This document shows positions 28,605 through 37,787 of a stretch of 64,000 nt of DNA, one piece after another (the stretch's first letter is position 1; each line of letters starts with the position of its first letter). This DNA comes from Pseudoalteromonas sp. SMS1. GTDB taxonomy: Bacteria > Pseudomonadota > Gammaproteobacteria > Enterobacterales > Alteromonadaceae. Location of the stretch: the NCBI RefSeq assembly GCF_021530565.1, contig NZ_JAKGBI010000008.1:124001-188000 (forward strand). The letters are read 5' to 3'. The notes beneath the pieces were generated by a model, which saw only the letters and a list, made by a program, of their open reading frames with translations, searched no databases and was not told where the DNA came from. Both the position numbers and the translations under genes were made by a program.

Positions 28605-30458
28605 TTATTCGTCGATACCAAAGGCGCTCGCACCCATATCTGCACTGCTTACCATGTTTCTAAAGCCTGTAAATAGCTCACGCCCTGTACCAAAAGTTAA
28701 TTCAGGCTGGGTAAGCTCAAGCTCTCGTTTAGCAAGCTCTTCGTCTGAAACGTGAAGCACTAGATCGCCATTTGGTGCATCTAATGTGATTAAATCGCCT
28801 TCACGAATTTTTGCTATCGTGCCACCCTCAACGGCTTCGGGGGCTAGGTGAATGGCTGCAGGTACTTTTCCTGAAGCACCAGACATCCGGCCATCAGTCA
28901 CTATCGCCACTTTAAAGCCTTGATCTTGAAGTGTCGCCATCACAGGCGTTAACTTATGTAGCTCAGGCATGCCTTTGGCTTTAGGACCTTGCTCTTTAAT
29001 TACTGCGATAAAGTCTCTATTTAACTCGCCGTTTGCAAACGCGTCTTGAAGTGCGGCTTGAGAGCTAAATACTTTTGCAGGCGCAGACACAACTTGATGT
29101 TTTTCATCCACCGCTGAAACTTTGATAACGGCTTTGCCCAGATTACCCGTTAACAGTTGTAACCCACCCTGCTTGTTAAACGGGTTTGACACTGGTCTCA
29201 GTACATCTTCATCCAGAGAGTTTTCTGGACACGGCACCCACTTAACTTTACTCGGGCCTTCGCTGTTGGTCATGATCACATTAGTGTCAACATCCAACAC
29301 TGGCTCTTGGGTATAATCATCTAACCCTTCGCCAACGATTGTTTTAACATCGTTATGCAAAAAGCCAGCATCGCGCAATTCACGCATTAAGAAGCCCATA
29401 CCACCCGCTGCTTGGAAGTGGTTAACGTCAGCAGAACCATTTGGGTAAATACGTGTTAAAAGCGGAACCACTTCAGACAAGTCAGCCATGTCCTTCCAAG
29501 TAATCTGAACTCCAGCAGCTTTTGCCATCGCGACCAAATGGATTGCATGGTTTGTTGACCCACCCGTCGCCAGTAGACCAACTAACCCGTTAATGACTGT
29601 TTTCTCACTCACGACTTCGCCAATCGAGTTTGCCGATTTGGTCTTAATAAGTTGCTCAAGCATCATTTGAACAGCACTGGCGGTCAGGCCATTACGTAAT
29701 TCGGTATAAGGGTTGATGAACGAACTACCAGGTAAATGTAACCCCATAATTTCCATCAACATTTGATTTGAGTTCGCAGTACCGTAAAAAGTACACGTAC
29801 CCGCGCTATGATAAGATGCACTCTCTGCTTCAAGCAGCTCTTCTCGGCTTACTAAACCTTGAGCGAAGCTTTGACGAACGCGTGCTTTTTCCTTATTCGG
29901 AATACCCGATTCCATAGGACCAGCTGGCAAGAAAAAGATTGGAAGATGACCGAAAGATAATGAACCAATCAGTAGTCCAGGTACGATCTTGTCACACACG
30001 CCTAAGCAAAAAACACCATCGAAAACATCATGAGATAACGCAACAGCCGTGGACATTGCGATTACATCACGCGAGAACAAAGATAGCTCCATACCGTCAC
30101 GACCTTGCGTAACACCGTCACACATTGCTGGTACACCACCAGCAACCTGTGCAGTCGCATCATATTTGGTAGCTATCTTTTTGATTAAATCCGGATATTC
30201 AATATAAGGTACATGAGCAGAAAGCATGTCATTGTAAGAGTTAATAATCGCAAGGTTTGGCTGGTCGTCAGCTTTTAATCTCGCTTTGTCACTGCTTGAA
30301 CACGCAGCCATAACGTGTGCTAAGTTACCACAACCTAAGCCAGCTCTAACGCGTGTTTGTTTTTTTGCTTCTTGAATACGCTTTAGGTAGGCACTTCGAG
30401 TCTGTTGGCTGCGTTTTACAACTCTTTCAGTAACTTCTTGAATTCGAGGATGCAACAT
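28605..30458 (-). CDS. edd: 6-phosphogluconate dehydratase
   Basis: This 617-residue [4Fe-4S] dehydratase of the IlvD/Edd family turns 6-phosphogluconate into KDPG. It has [75 protein letters not shown] and [16 protein letters not shown]. The length is as in E. coli. It is the first gene of edd-eda-gap. A GAGAGG ribosome site precedes ATG 30458, and two palindromic operators lie about 113 and 146 bases upstream of the start. Confidence 0.96.
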   Translation of the reverse strand: MLHPRIQEVTERVVKRSQQTRSAYLKRIQEAKKQTRVRAGLGCGNLAHVMAACSSSDKARLKADDQPNLAIINSYNDMLSAHVPYIEYPDLIKKIATKYDATAQVAGGVPAMCDGVTQGRDGMELSLFSRDVIAMSTAVALSHDVFDGVFCLGVCDKIVPGLLIGSLSFGHLPIFFLPAGPMESGIPNKEKARVRQSFAQGLVSREELLEAESASYHSAGTCTFYGTANSNQMLMEIMGLHLPGSSFINPYTELRNGLTASAVQMMLEQLIKTKSANSIGEVVSEKTVINGLVGLLATGGSTNHAIHLVAMAKAAGVQITWKDMADLSEVVPLLTRIYPNGSADVNHFQAAGGMGFLMRELRDAGFLHNDVKTIVGEGLDDYTQEPVLDVDTNVIMTNSEGPSKVKWVPCPENSLDEDVLRPVSNPFNKQGGLQLLTGNLGKAVIKVSAVDEKHQVVSAPAKVFSSQAALQDAFANGELNRDFIAVIKEQGPKAKGMPELHKLTPVMATLQDQGFKVAIVTDGRMSGASGKVPAAIHLAPEAVEGGTIAKIREGDLITLDAPNGDLVLHVSDEELAKRELELTQPELTFGTGRELFTGFRNMVSSADMGASAFGIDE

Positions 30459-30570
30459 AATCTGCCTCTCTGCATGTTTAGAGGAAAAAGGCTCAGCACA
30501 TTCATCTGTACTGAGCTGCTTTGATTTACCCGTTCAAAGGTACGCTATCAGGTTGTCTCTCACCTCAACC

Positions 30571-30584
30571 TGACACCGGTGTCA
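30571..30584. promoter_or_regulatory. LacI-type operator, edd proximal
   Basis: A perfect 14-bp palindrome, TGACACCGGTGTCA. It lies just downstream of the putative edd -10 element, where a bound repressor would block transcription. The same sequence occurs twice more in this block. Confidence 0.85.
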
Positions 30585-30588
30585 CTGT

Positions 30589-30618
30589 ATTAACTCACAT
30601 TCCTGACACCGGTGTCAA
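30589..30618 (-). promoter_or_regulatory. Putative edd promoter
   Basis: On the minus strand TTGACA (30613-30618, a perfect -35) and GTTAAT (30589-30594) are 18 bases apart. The -35 overlaps the distal operator. The -10 is only a 4/6 match. Confidence 0.5.
30604..30617. promoter_or_regulatory. LacI-type operator, edd distal
   Basis: The second copy of the palindrome TGACACCGGTGTCA, centred 33 bases (about three helical turns) from the proximal copy and overlapping the putative -35. Confidence 0.85.
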
Positions 30619-30671
30619 CAGTTGAATATGAAAATTAGATTAAATAACGTGGTTATCTAAATTATGGACAA

Positions 30672-30701
30672 AAAAAGCCCAATCGCTAGGATTGGGCTTT
30701 T
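30672..30701 (-). terminator. Terminator after glk-lacI
   Basis: The stem GCCCAATC / GATTGGGC with loop CTAGC (minus strand) is followed by a T run. It lies 28 bases after the lacI stop. Confidence 0.85.
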
Positions 30702-30728
30702 GGCAAGTAAATGTTAAAAGTTATCTTA

Positions 30729-31739
30729 TTATCTAGCTGCGGTGGATTCCCGCGTAATAAGTTTTGCTTCCAAAACTTTTTGATAAACTTCTGTCGAAGG
30801 ATCAGATATTTGCATGATTAGCTGCTCTACAGCCTGTCGAGTCATCTCTTCTACAGGTTGTGCAATTGTTGTGAGTCCTGGCCAAATATGCCTTGCAATA
30901 GGTGCATTATCAAATCCTGCAATTGAAATGTCCCCGGGGACCTTAATCTGCCTTTGAGTTGCCAATTTAAGTACTGCTGCCGCCATGTAATCATTTGATG
31001 CAAATACGGCCGTGGGCATAGGATCCAGATCGAGTATCTCTTTGGCACTATCTGCACCAGAATGGTAACTGAAATTACCTTCTGCAACCAAGTGAGATTT
31101 AAAGTCAATGCCATGCTTGACCAACGCATTTCTATAACCACTAAAACGCTTTTCGGTCGCACTATGATCAGGGTGACCTTTGATAAACGCGATATCTCTA
31201 TGCCCCAGGGATATCAGGTGCTCAGTTAATTCAAAAGCCCCTTGCTCATCGTTACTACGTACCGAAATCGAAGAATCATCTTGGATAGCAGAAGCAACCC
31301 GTGCATATGGAATATCTTGCTGTTTTAAGTAATCAATTAATTCTTGTGAATCTGAAAAAGGCGGAGTTAACACTAACCCATCTAGTCTAGAGGTCGTGAG
31401 CAACTGCCCTACATTTTCAATCAACTCATCACCTCTTAACTCACACGGGTGAATCAACAAGTTATAATTGAACTTGTGGCAAGCTTCTAAAGCGCCACTT
31501 TGCACTCGCGTGATATAACTTTTACTCGGGTTATCATACAAACACCCTATTATAAAGCTCTTATTACGCGCGAGCCCTCTCGCAATCGGATTAGGTTTGT
31601 AATCAAGCTCTTTGAATACTTTTAGCACCTTTTCACGCGTTGCGGGGCTAACATTGGGTTCATTATTCAATACGCGAGATACCGTTTTTTTGGATACCCC
31701 TGCATATTCAGCAACACTGTTTATGGTAACTTTTTTCAT
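30729..31739 (-). CDS. LacI-family repressor, probable regulator of glucose/Entner-Doudoroff genes
   Basis: This 336-residue protein has an N-terminal LacI helix-turn-helix (NSVAEYAGVSKKTVSRVLNN, residues 7-26) and hinge helix (PNPIARGLAR), followed by a periplasmic-binding-protein-like sugar-sensing domain with HLISLGHRDIAFIKG, VFASNDYMAAAVL and ISIAGFDN. It is the second gene of a glk-lacI operon with 11 bases between genes. The operators before edd and in the glk promoter are typical LacI-family sites, so local control and autoregulation are the natural inference. A GluR-type glucose regulator is the likely equivalent, but I am recalling that name and do not assign it. Confidence 0.88.
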   Translation of the reverse strand: MKKVTINSVAEYAGVSKKTVSRVLNNEPNVSPATREKVLKVFKELDYKPNPIARGLARNKSFIIGCLYDNPSKSYITRVQSGALEACHKFNYNLLIHPCELRGDELIENVGQLLTTSRLDGLVLTPPFSDSQELIDYLKQQDIPYARVASAIQDDSSISVRSNDEQGAFELTEHLISLGHRDIAFIKGHPDHSATEKRFSGYRNALVKHGIDFKSHLVAEGNFSYHSGADSAKEILDLDPMPTAVFASNDYMAAAVLKLATQRQIKVPGDISIAGFDNAPIARHIWPGLTTIAQPVEEMTRQAVEQLIMQISDPSTEVYQKVLEAKLITRESTAAR

Positions 31740-31750
31740 ATTTATTCCAT

Positions 31751-32767
31751 TTACGAAAACTGGTCTCGGTCATGTAAGCATGCCGCAGCACCAATCAGAG
31801 GAATATTGTCCTGCACAACCAAAGTCACTGGAATCTGTCCAGCGTACTGAGACATTATCCCTTTTTCCGTAAACCTTTCAACAAATCGGCTAGAAATAAG
31901 CCTTTCGGTCATGCGTGGCAAAATTCCACCGCCTATAAATACGCCACCTAACGCCCCAAAGGTTAACGCGATATCTCCTGCAACACTCCCGATCCAGTCA
32001 CAAAACTGGTTAAGGGTCGCGTCACATACATCACACTCATTCGCTCTCGCGCTGATCTGCGCTGCATTTAAATCTTCAGCAGGCACTCCTTTGACTTGTG
32101 CCATTGCTTTATACAACCGAGCCAAACCAGGACCAGAGAATACCGTTTCAACCGAAACGTGCTGAGTACTGTCTTTGAGCACTTTTAAAAGCTGCCTATC
32201 CAATTCAGTGACCGCAGCCAAACTAATGTGCCCTGCTTCACAACTCATCACTGCGCTGCCGTGAATGTCTTTCACATGGCATGCAGCACCAAACCCAGTG
32301 CCAGGCCCTAACACGGCAATGTTTGCTTTCGGATCCGCTTGTCCAGCTTTTACCTGAATATTGTCTTCTTTATTGAGATGCGGTGCGGCGAAAGCAAAAG
32401 CAGCAAAATCATTAATAACGGCAAGCTCACAAAAATCAAAATCACGTTTAATATCTTGCGTGTTAAAGTTCCAGCCAAGATTAGTCAAGTAGACTTGCTG
32501 TCCTTTAATTGGTCCGGCTACTGCAAAGCATGCCCGGGAGGGAGTTTTTATTGTGAGCTTAGCTAGAAATGCAGAGAGAGCAGATTCAAAAGATTGAAAT
32601 TCCGCACTGGGAAAAGTGAATTGATGGTCTATAGCGAACTGGTTTGTGTCCAAATTAAATTCTGTCACGACAGCAAAACGTGCATTTGTTCCACCAATAT
32701 CTGCAACGATGATTGGTTCGAACGCACGGTCATGACCATTTAAACTTTTAAGTGTTGTCTGGCTCAT
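31751..32767 (-). CDS. glk: Glucokinase
   Basis: This 338-residue bacterial glucokinase has the phosphate-binding IIVADIGGTNARFAVV, CFAVAGPIKGQQVYLTNLGWNF, AVINDFAAFAFAAP, LGPGTGFGAACHV, CEAGHISLAAVTE, TVFSGPGLARLY and ALGGVFIGGGILPRM. It phosphorylates free glucose, feeding glucose 6-phosphate into the Entner-Doudoroff route encoded next door. I prefer ATG 32767 (MSQTTLKSL) over the in-frame ATG 14 codons upstream; neither has a strong ribosome site. An operator and promoter lie about 165-195 bases upstream. Confidence 0.94.
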   Translation of the reverse strand: MSQTTLKSLNGHDRAFEPIIVADIGGTNARFAVVTEFNLDTNQFAIDHQFTFPSAEFQSFESALSAFLAKLTIKTPSRACFAVAGPIKGQQVYLTNLGWNFNTQDIKRDFDFCELAVINDFAAFAFAAPHLNKEDNIQVKAGQADPKANIAVLGPGTGFGAACHVKDIHGSAVMSCEAGHISLAAVTELDRQLLKVLKDSTQHVSVETVFSGPGLARLYKAMAQVKGVPAEDLNAAQISARANECDVCDATLNQFCDWIGSVAGDIALTFGALGGVFIGGGILPRMTERLISSRFVERFTEKGIMSQYAGQIPVTLVVQDNIPLIGAAACLHDRDQFS

Positions 32768-32932
32768 GTTGTTTTTCTCTGTTGTAGTGGTGTTCCAACC
32801 ACTATTCAAGGTTGCCCTTGATTGTTATCCCAATTAATACTCAGCCCAAACTTTGCACGCTGGCTGAAAAAAATGCTGCCCCATAAAAGGGCAGCCAAAT
32901 ATGTTTTGACAACAAAATGATAAAACAATGAC

Positions 32933-32961
32933 ATTATGACACCGGTGTCAAACTTCATCAA
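32933..32961 (-). promoter_or_regulatory. Putative glk-lacI promoter
   Basis: On the minus strand TTGATG (32956-32961) and CATAAT (32933-32938) are separated by exactly 17 bases, and the operator palindrome fills most of the spacer. This is a classic repression layout. Confidence 0.6.
32937..32950. promoter_or_regulatory. LacI-type operator, glk promoter
   Basis: The third perfect copy of TGACACCGGTGTCA, lying between the -35 and -10 of the putative leftward glk promoter. It is upstream of, and separate from, the rightward promoter of the second lacI-type gene. Confidence 0.85.
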
Positions 32962-32977
32962 TAAAAATTTGCACCTT

Positions 32978-33007
32978 TTGTGAAATTGGTTGCAAAAAAA
33001 ATATAAT
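32978..33007 (+). promoter_or_regulatory. Putative promoter of the second lacI-type gene
   Basis: TTGTGA (32978-32983) and a perfect TATAAT (33002-33007) are 18 bases apart, 41 bases before the ATG at 33048. Confidence 0.6.
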
Positions 33008-33047
33008 CACAGACAATGTTCAAGACATCATTAAAGTAATACAAAAA

Positions 33048-34073
33048 ATGAAAACGAAAGGAAAAGCAACGTCTTTTGACATCGCCCATTACGCTGGCGT
33101 TTCTCAATCAACCGTTTCAAGAGCACTCAGAAATAGCCCTCTTGTAAACGAAGAGACCCGCAAAAAAGTCTTTGAAATCGCAAAACAGCTCAATTACAAA
33201 GTCGACAAAAATGCCAGCAATTTGCGTACCCAGCAAAGTGCTACTCTAGCGATTTTGCTTTTCGAAGACCCGACTGGTGATGAGTCTCAGATCAACCCCT
33301 TCTTCTTAAATATGCTTGGCAGTATCACACGTGCCTGCGCTAAAGAGGGTTATGACCTGCTCGTATCATTTCAATCAGCCAGTCAAGATTGGCGCGCAGA
33401 ATATGAAGACAGTCACCGTGCCGATGGCATTATCTTGCTCGGGTACGGAGATTATATGGATTATCAATCTCGCCTACAAAACTTGCTTTCGCAAAACACG
33501 AAGTTCGTGTGTTGGGGGGCAACGGTTGAAGGTCGACCAGACCTCACTGTAAGTTGTGATAATTATGGTGGCGGTCAGTTGGCCGCACACCATTTTGTCT
33601 CTTGTAATCGCACCCACTGCGTGTTTATTGGTGACGCATCCGAACATAGCCCTGAGTTTCTTACGCGTTTTAAAGGGTTTAAAGATACCCTCGACCAGCA
33701 CCAAATCTCATTGGGAGAGCGATGTGTTGCAAACGCTATTTCGACGGAAGACTCTGGCTATCATGCAACTCGCTCTTTGTTAGCGAATAATGTTGCTTTT
33801 AATGCGCTGTTTGCAGCGAGCGACCTCATAGCAATCGGTGCAATTAAAGCATTGAAAGAAGCGGGCTTGAGGGTACCTGAAGACGTCAATGTGATTGGCT
33901 TTGATAATATTGCTGCAGCAAATTATATTAGCCCTTCTCTGACGACCGTTCAGCAAAATACAACGTTAGCTGGTCAAATGCTCGTCCAAAATCTGCTGGC
34001 GCTAATTCGCGGAGAACAAATTACCGATACGTTACTACCGCCGAAACTTATTCTGCGCCAATCAACCTCCTAG
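33048..34073 (+). CDS. LacI-family transcriptional regulator (second)
   Basis: This 341-residue protein has a LacI-type helix-turn-helix (DIAHYAGVSQSTVSRALRN, about residues 10-28) and a ligand-binding domain containing ADGIILLGYGDY, AHHFVSCNRTHCVFIGD, LFAASDLIAIGAIKAL and VNVIGFDNI. Recognition-helix residues differ from the repressor in the glk operon (QSTVSRAL against KKTVSRVL), so it probably reads a different site. It is divergent from glk and overlaps the end of the betaine-type binding-protein gene tail-to-tail by four bases. Its target genes and ligand are not evident. Confidence 0.85.
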   Translation: MKTKGKATSFDIAHYAGVSQSTVSRALRNSPLVNEETRKKVFEIAKQLNYKVDKNASNLRTQQSATLAILLFEDPTGDESQINPFFLNMLGSITRACAKEGYDLLVSFQSASQDWRAEYEDSHRADGIILLGYGDYMDYQSRLQNLLSQNTKFVCWGATVEGRPDLTVSCDNYGGGQLAAHHFVSCNRTHCVFIGDASEHSPEFLTRFKGFKDTLDQHQISLGERCVANAISTEDSGYHATRSLLANNVAFNALFAASDLIAIGAIKALKEAGLRVPEDVNVIGFDNIAAANYISPSLTTVQQNTTLAGQMLVQNLLALIRGEQITDTLLPPKLILRQSTS

Positions 34074-35020
34074 CTGTTCGATTTTAATTTGGGGGCCTTA
34101 CACTCTGAAAATAGCTGCTCCCAACGATTTCGATGACTTTTAACCCAACGTTGTGCAACTTGTTTCGGACTTAATAACTCCCTATTTACTTGTGCAGATA
34201 ATTGCTCTATTTCTTGGTTTGTTAGATCAAACCGTTTAACACTCTGGGCTAAGCAAGGAAACAGCTTAACAAAACGTTGACTCGCAACTTTTTTCAGCCA
34301 ACCAGATTTTGGATTACCGCAATCATGGACTAATGTAGAGTTGATCCCCCATTCAGGCTCGGTTTCGCACTCGATACTGTGTTCTGGGAACTCAACAAAC
34401 TCTCCTGGATAGACTGCCCCCACCCAATTGGGTGTCCAGTTAAATATCAGTACCGGCTTTCGTTCAGAAACAGCCTGTTTTAGCTGTTTCCATAATTCTC
34501 CATCGTCATTTACCTGCTCAACGATAAAGTTCAAACCCAGCGCCTTGATCCGTGCTCTATCTGGCTTTTCCCAAGGGCCTGCAATATAAACTCCCTTCCC
34601 TCGAGAACTTGGACTAGCAAAAATACTAAAACACTGTTTAAGCGCTTTCCAATCCGGCAAACCTGGGCACATACTTTTGACATACAAAGGGTACCACCAA
34701 TCCTCTCTAGTTGTGACCGAGTAGTCGCCTAAATCAATGAGATCACCAGCTTGGTGTAGCTGTGCATATTTGTCCTCCATCGTGCCCTCCCAAATCTCAA
34801 GCTGCAGGTCAACACGGTTGGTTTTCAGCAAATACCATTGCACATCTACTGAAATATTTATTAACTCAACTTCATACCCTAAGCGAATAAAAATCTCGCT
34901 CGCAATATTTGCTAATATTCGCTGGCTTGACCAGTCATTGACAACAACTCTTATGGGCTGTGAAAAGGCAGAGAAGTGGCTGCATGCGAGTAGAAAAAAT
35001 GCAATCAAGCACCTGTTCAT
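34070..35020 (-). CDS. Glycine betaine/choline-type ABC substrate-binding protein (OpuAC-like), orphan
   Basis: This 316-residue exported protein has a signal peptide ending near SAFSQ, then an OpuAC-type binding domain: VVVNDWSSQRILANIASEIF, LEIWEGTMEDKY, DLGDYSVTTREDWWYP, FNWTPNWVGAVYPGEFVEFP. The tryptophans in this family form aromatic boxes for quaternary amines. No ABC permease or ATPase is adjacent, so it must work with a transporter encoded elsewhere or serve as a sensor. It overlaps the regulator gene by four bases at its 3' end only. The ligand is an inference from the family. Confidence 0.8.
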   Translation of the reverse strand: MNRCLIAFFLLACSHFSAFSQPIRVVVNDWSSQRILANIASEIFIRLGYEVELINISVDVQWYLLKTNRVDLQLEIWEGTMEDKYAQLHQAGDLIDLGDYSVTTREDWWYPLYVKSMCPGLPDWKALKQCFSIFASPSSRGKGVYIAGPWEKPDRARIKALGLNFIVEQVNDDGELWKQLKQAVSERKPVLIFNWTPNWVGAVYPGEFVEFPEHSIECETEPEWGINSTLVHDCGNPKSGWLKKVASQRFVKLFPCLAQSVKRFDLTNQEIEQLSAQVNRELLSPKQVAQRWVKSHRNRWEQLFSECKAPKLKSNS

Positions 35021-35101
35021 AGTCGTCCAAACTTTGTATGTACGTCTCTAAATTATAGATAGTTAAACCAATAACGGTATGTCTCAAGTGCGCGTAACCA
35101 A

Positions 35102-35683
35102 TTAAGGTTGCAAATAGGCTTTATTCCACTTTTCATTGCGTAAAGTAAACAGCTCGCGAATGTGCAATCGATCATCTTTGAACGTCAAAAACTCAATACG
35201 TATTGGCTTAATACTGTACCCACCCCAATTGGTTGGCATTTTGCTCGGTTCTGCCTCGTTATGGCGAGCGTATTCGGCAACTTTTTGTCCAAGCATAGAT
35301 GGATTATCAATAAGCTGACTTTGCTCGCAAACGTGTGTCGTCATTTGGGCTGCTCTAGTGCGAGTTTTCCAATACTTCTGTGCATCGGTGTTAGACAATT
35401 TCGTCGCGGTACCAGTCACTCTAATTTGATAGCCGACATGATCCCACCAAGCGGTAAGTGCAACTTTGTTACATTTACTAATTTCTCTGCCTTTTTGTGA
35501 GCTAAGGTAAGTACAAAACACCAGACCGTCGTTTGAAACAGATTTCAAATCAACAAAACGCGCTGCTGGAAAGCCGTCTTGGTCAATCGTCGATATGCAC
35601 ACTGCGCTCTTTTGATTTAGTGGCGAATCAATACGTGCTTGCGCCCACCATTGCGTGAATTGCGCAATAGGATTATTCATCAT
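35102..35683 (-). CDS. PdxH-like pyridoxamine 5'-phosphate oxidase
   Basis: This 193-residue FMN-binding protein follows PdxH in order: AARFVDLKSVSNDGLVFCTYLSS, GREISKCNKVALTAWW, QIRVTGTATKLS, YWKTRTRAAQM, PTNWGGYSIKPIRIEFL and the PLP-contacting DRLHIRELF with Arg-x-His. PdxH oxidises pyridoxine or pyridoxamine 5'-phosphate to PLP in the cytoplasm. It is about 25 residues shorter than E. coli PdxH at the N-terminus and has diverged around the SRISARG region (QLIDNPSM here), so it may be a paralogue; for that reason I give no symbol. It is monocistronic. Confidence 0.8.
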   Translation of the reverse strand: MMNNPIAQFTQWWAQARIDSPLNQKSAVCISTIDQDGFPAARFVDLKSVSNDGLVFCTYLSSQKGREISKCNKVALTAWWDHVGYQIRVTGTATKLSNTDAQKYWKTRTRAAQMTTHVCEQSQLIDNPSMLGQKVAEYARHNEAEPSKMPTNWGGYSIKPIRIEFLTFKDDRLHIRELFTLRNEKWNKAYLQP

Positions 35684-35741
35684 TTTGCTCCATGCTGTTA
35701 TTGCAATTTTGCTTTTTATCCACTGCTCAATGAATTAGGAA

Positions 35742-36080
35742 TTAGTCTGCCAATGCGTAGATACTCGCCTTAATGTGCTCGCCGCTTTCTGTACATGCCT
35801 CACACTCAACCCGCGCATACCCGGCCCCTTCAAACTCATCGAGGGCTCGCCAATGATTTGGTAATGCCTCAGATATAAAAATATACCCTTCTATTTTAGC
35901 CCCTTCCTTATTGAGCTTGATACCTGGGTACCCTTGCTCAGCGCCCCACCCCTCTTCAAATAAATCCCCCTTCACAAAAGCTTTCTCAAAACTACCACCG
36001 ATGTTTTCAAGCAAATGTGAATTCGGTCTATTTGGAGCCAATGTTCCGTATACAAACAAAACTGTATTGCTAGTGACCAT
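35742..36080 (-). CDS. Gamma-glutamylcyclotransferase-like protein
   Basis: A 112-residue protein with the GGCT/AIG2-like fold: VLFVYGTLAPN at the N-terminus (the conserved YGTL pattern), KGDLFEEGWGAEQGYPGI, IEGYIFIS and the catalytic-glutamate segment LDEFEGAGYARV. Family members cyclise gamma-glutamyl amines to 5-oxoproline. ATG 36080 has GGGAAG upstream, better than the TTG four codons earlier. It stands alone between the PdxH-like gene and a diguanylate cyclase. Confidence 0.82.
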   Translation of the reverse strand: MVTSNTVLFVYGTLAPNRPNSHLLENIGGSFEKAFVKGDLFEEGWGAEQGYPGIKLNKEGAKIEGYIFISEALPNHWRALDEFEGAGYARVECEACTESGEHIKASIYALAD

Positions 36081-36295
36081 TAAACTTCCCAAAACCTAAA
36101 ACTTACCAAACTACATCTTTCATTTATTGCATGATAATCACGAGTCGTAAAGTAAAATGGTGTTGGCGAACTACACAGCAAAAAAACTAAGCTTTGCTAA
36201 GCTTTACTTTATGTGCGTAGGCAAGGAACCATGTGATTACTCAAGAAAATCAACATCCCTGTCATTTTGTTGTTAAAAAACAGGATAAGCGATAA

Positions 36296-37477
36296 GTGCA
36301 AGTTCATGATTTAACGATAATGCTCTCTTTGTTTATTGCCTCACTGACAGGTTCAATTGTGCTCATGTCAATGGCAAGAATGAGCCAAAAAGTTGAAGGG
36401 GCACGTTATTGGGCCGTTGCATTGGCGGTGCTGTCTCTGGCTTATTTATCACAATTTTCGATGCAAAGTTTTCCTCGCGCAATTTTAGTGACGATGTTCA
36501 ATACATGTTTGATCATCGGACACTCTTTATGGTTAATTGGTGCATGGCACTTTGTATACACCAAACCATCCCATAGACGCATTGCCGTTCTAATTGTTCC
36601 CGTACTCACTTTATCGTTTTTATTCACAGTGATTATTCCCGATAGAGAATGGCGCTTGGCTGTCATCGGTATTTGGTTAATTTGCGTGAGGGCACACTAT
36701 GGCTGGGTGCTATGGCAACATGCTAAACATGATAAAAATGAGTATTTGGCAACGCAAATAACCGTCGCGGTCGTCATACTTGAGATCACGTTAAGTGCTT
36801 TGTATACCTTGTACGGTGCGTTTGGCTCTTTACCTAATATTGGATCTAACTTTAGCTGGGTTGGTGGTTATACTTGGCTTGTGGCGTTAATTGGAATTGT
36901 CGCAGGCACGCCCCTCCTTATGCTGCTAAGCGCAGGCCGATTTGTTCGTAAGTTGGAGTATTCTGCGCATCATGATGAGCTTACAGACTTACTTAATCGC
37001 CACGGACTCAGTAAAAATTTAGAGAACATACTGCCACTGACAAAAAGAAAATGCGATTCTTTTGCTGTGATTATGCTGGATGTAGACCACTTTAAGTATG
37101 TCAATGATACGTATGGGCACACCATGGGTGATGCAATATTGGCAGCGCTAGGCTCAACGTTAAAATCGCAAGTACGCAGCTCAGATTTAGTGGTGCGCTG
37201 GGGCGGGGAGGAATTTTGTATCATATTGTTCGACATTACTCCAACGCATACGCTACAACTATCTGAAAAAATTCGCGAAGCTTTTTCGCACAACGCCCAG
37301 CACTTGTCTCCTGAATTTATTACCAACCCCGTGACAGTAAGCGCGGGACTTGCATTTAGCAGCACGGTTTCAAGGAAGCACATTGAGTCAACCCAAGCTT
37401 TAGCTGATCGAGCACTCTATCTCGCAAAAAAGAATGGTCGTAATCGTAGCGAGTTATACAGCGATGAAGAGGTTTAA
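36296..37477 (+). CDS. Membrane diguanylate cyclase
   Basis: This 393-residue protein has about seven membrane helices (residues 5-215) and a C-terminal GGDEF domain: HDELTDLLNRHGL, MLDVDHFKYVNDTYGH, the active-site signature RWGGEEFCIIL and RALYLAKKNGRN. The GGEEF motif is catalytically competent, so it should make cyclic di-GMP from two GTP. No clear RxxD inhibitory site precedes the signature (the five residues before it include SSDLV). The start is GTG 36296 with AGGA upstream. It has no operon partner. Confidence 0.9.
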   Translation: MQVHDLTIMLSLFIASLTGSIVLMSMARMSQKVEGARYWAVALAVLSLAYLSQFSMQSFPRAILVTMFNTCLIIGHSLWLIGAWHFVYTKPSHRRIAVLIVPVLTLSFLFTVIIPDREWRLAVIGIWLICVRAHYGWVLWQHAKHDKNEYLATQITVAVVILEITLSALYTLYGAFGSLPNIGSNFSWVGGYTWLVALIGIVAGTPLLMLLSAGRFVRKLEYSAHHDELTDLLNRHGLSKNLENILPLTKRKCDSFAVIMLDVDHFKYVNDTYGHTMGDAILAALGSTLKSQVRSSDLVVRWGGEEFCIILFDITPTHTLQLSEKIREAFSHNAQHLSPEFITNPVTVSAGLAFSSTVSRKHIESTQALADRALYLAKKNGRNRSELYSDEEV

Positions 37478-37787
37478 AAAGTGCACTGACTAGCTTAACA
37501 TCAGCCTGCTTTAACATGACTTAAATTGCTTTAATTACACGCTGCGCATTATTGACTGACACAACATGCTAACCGAGGTCGCTTTTTGCAAGATATACGC
37601 TCACCAACAAAGGCCATAAGGTTAATTAGACAACATCATTACAGCGTCATTGCAACCCCCAAAATTACAACAACTTTTACCAAACAATATAGGAGAGCCC
37701 TAAGTTTGCTACTCTTTTAACCCTCGTAGCAAATCGCCTTTCAATTAATTCACCATCAACAGGCGTATTAGGATACCAAAACGCATT
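37478..37787. other. Intergenic region after the diguanylate cyclase gene
   Basis: 310 bases with no convincing gene. An inverted repeat TTTGCTAC / GTAGCAAA (37705-37712 and 37726-37733, 13-base loop) is the only structure I see; it could end transcription from the converging broken NUDIX gene, but it lacks a clear T-tract. Confidence 0.4.

Noticed and set aside
27999..28676. A 225-codon open frame antisense to eda
   Set aside because: It mirrors the conserved aldolase gene, has no motif or ribosome site, and crosses the eda-edd junction.
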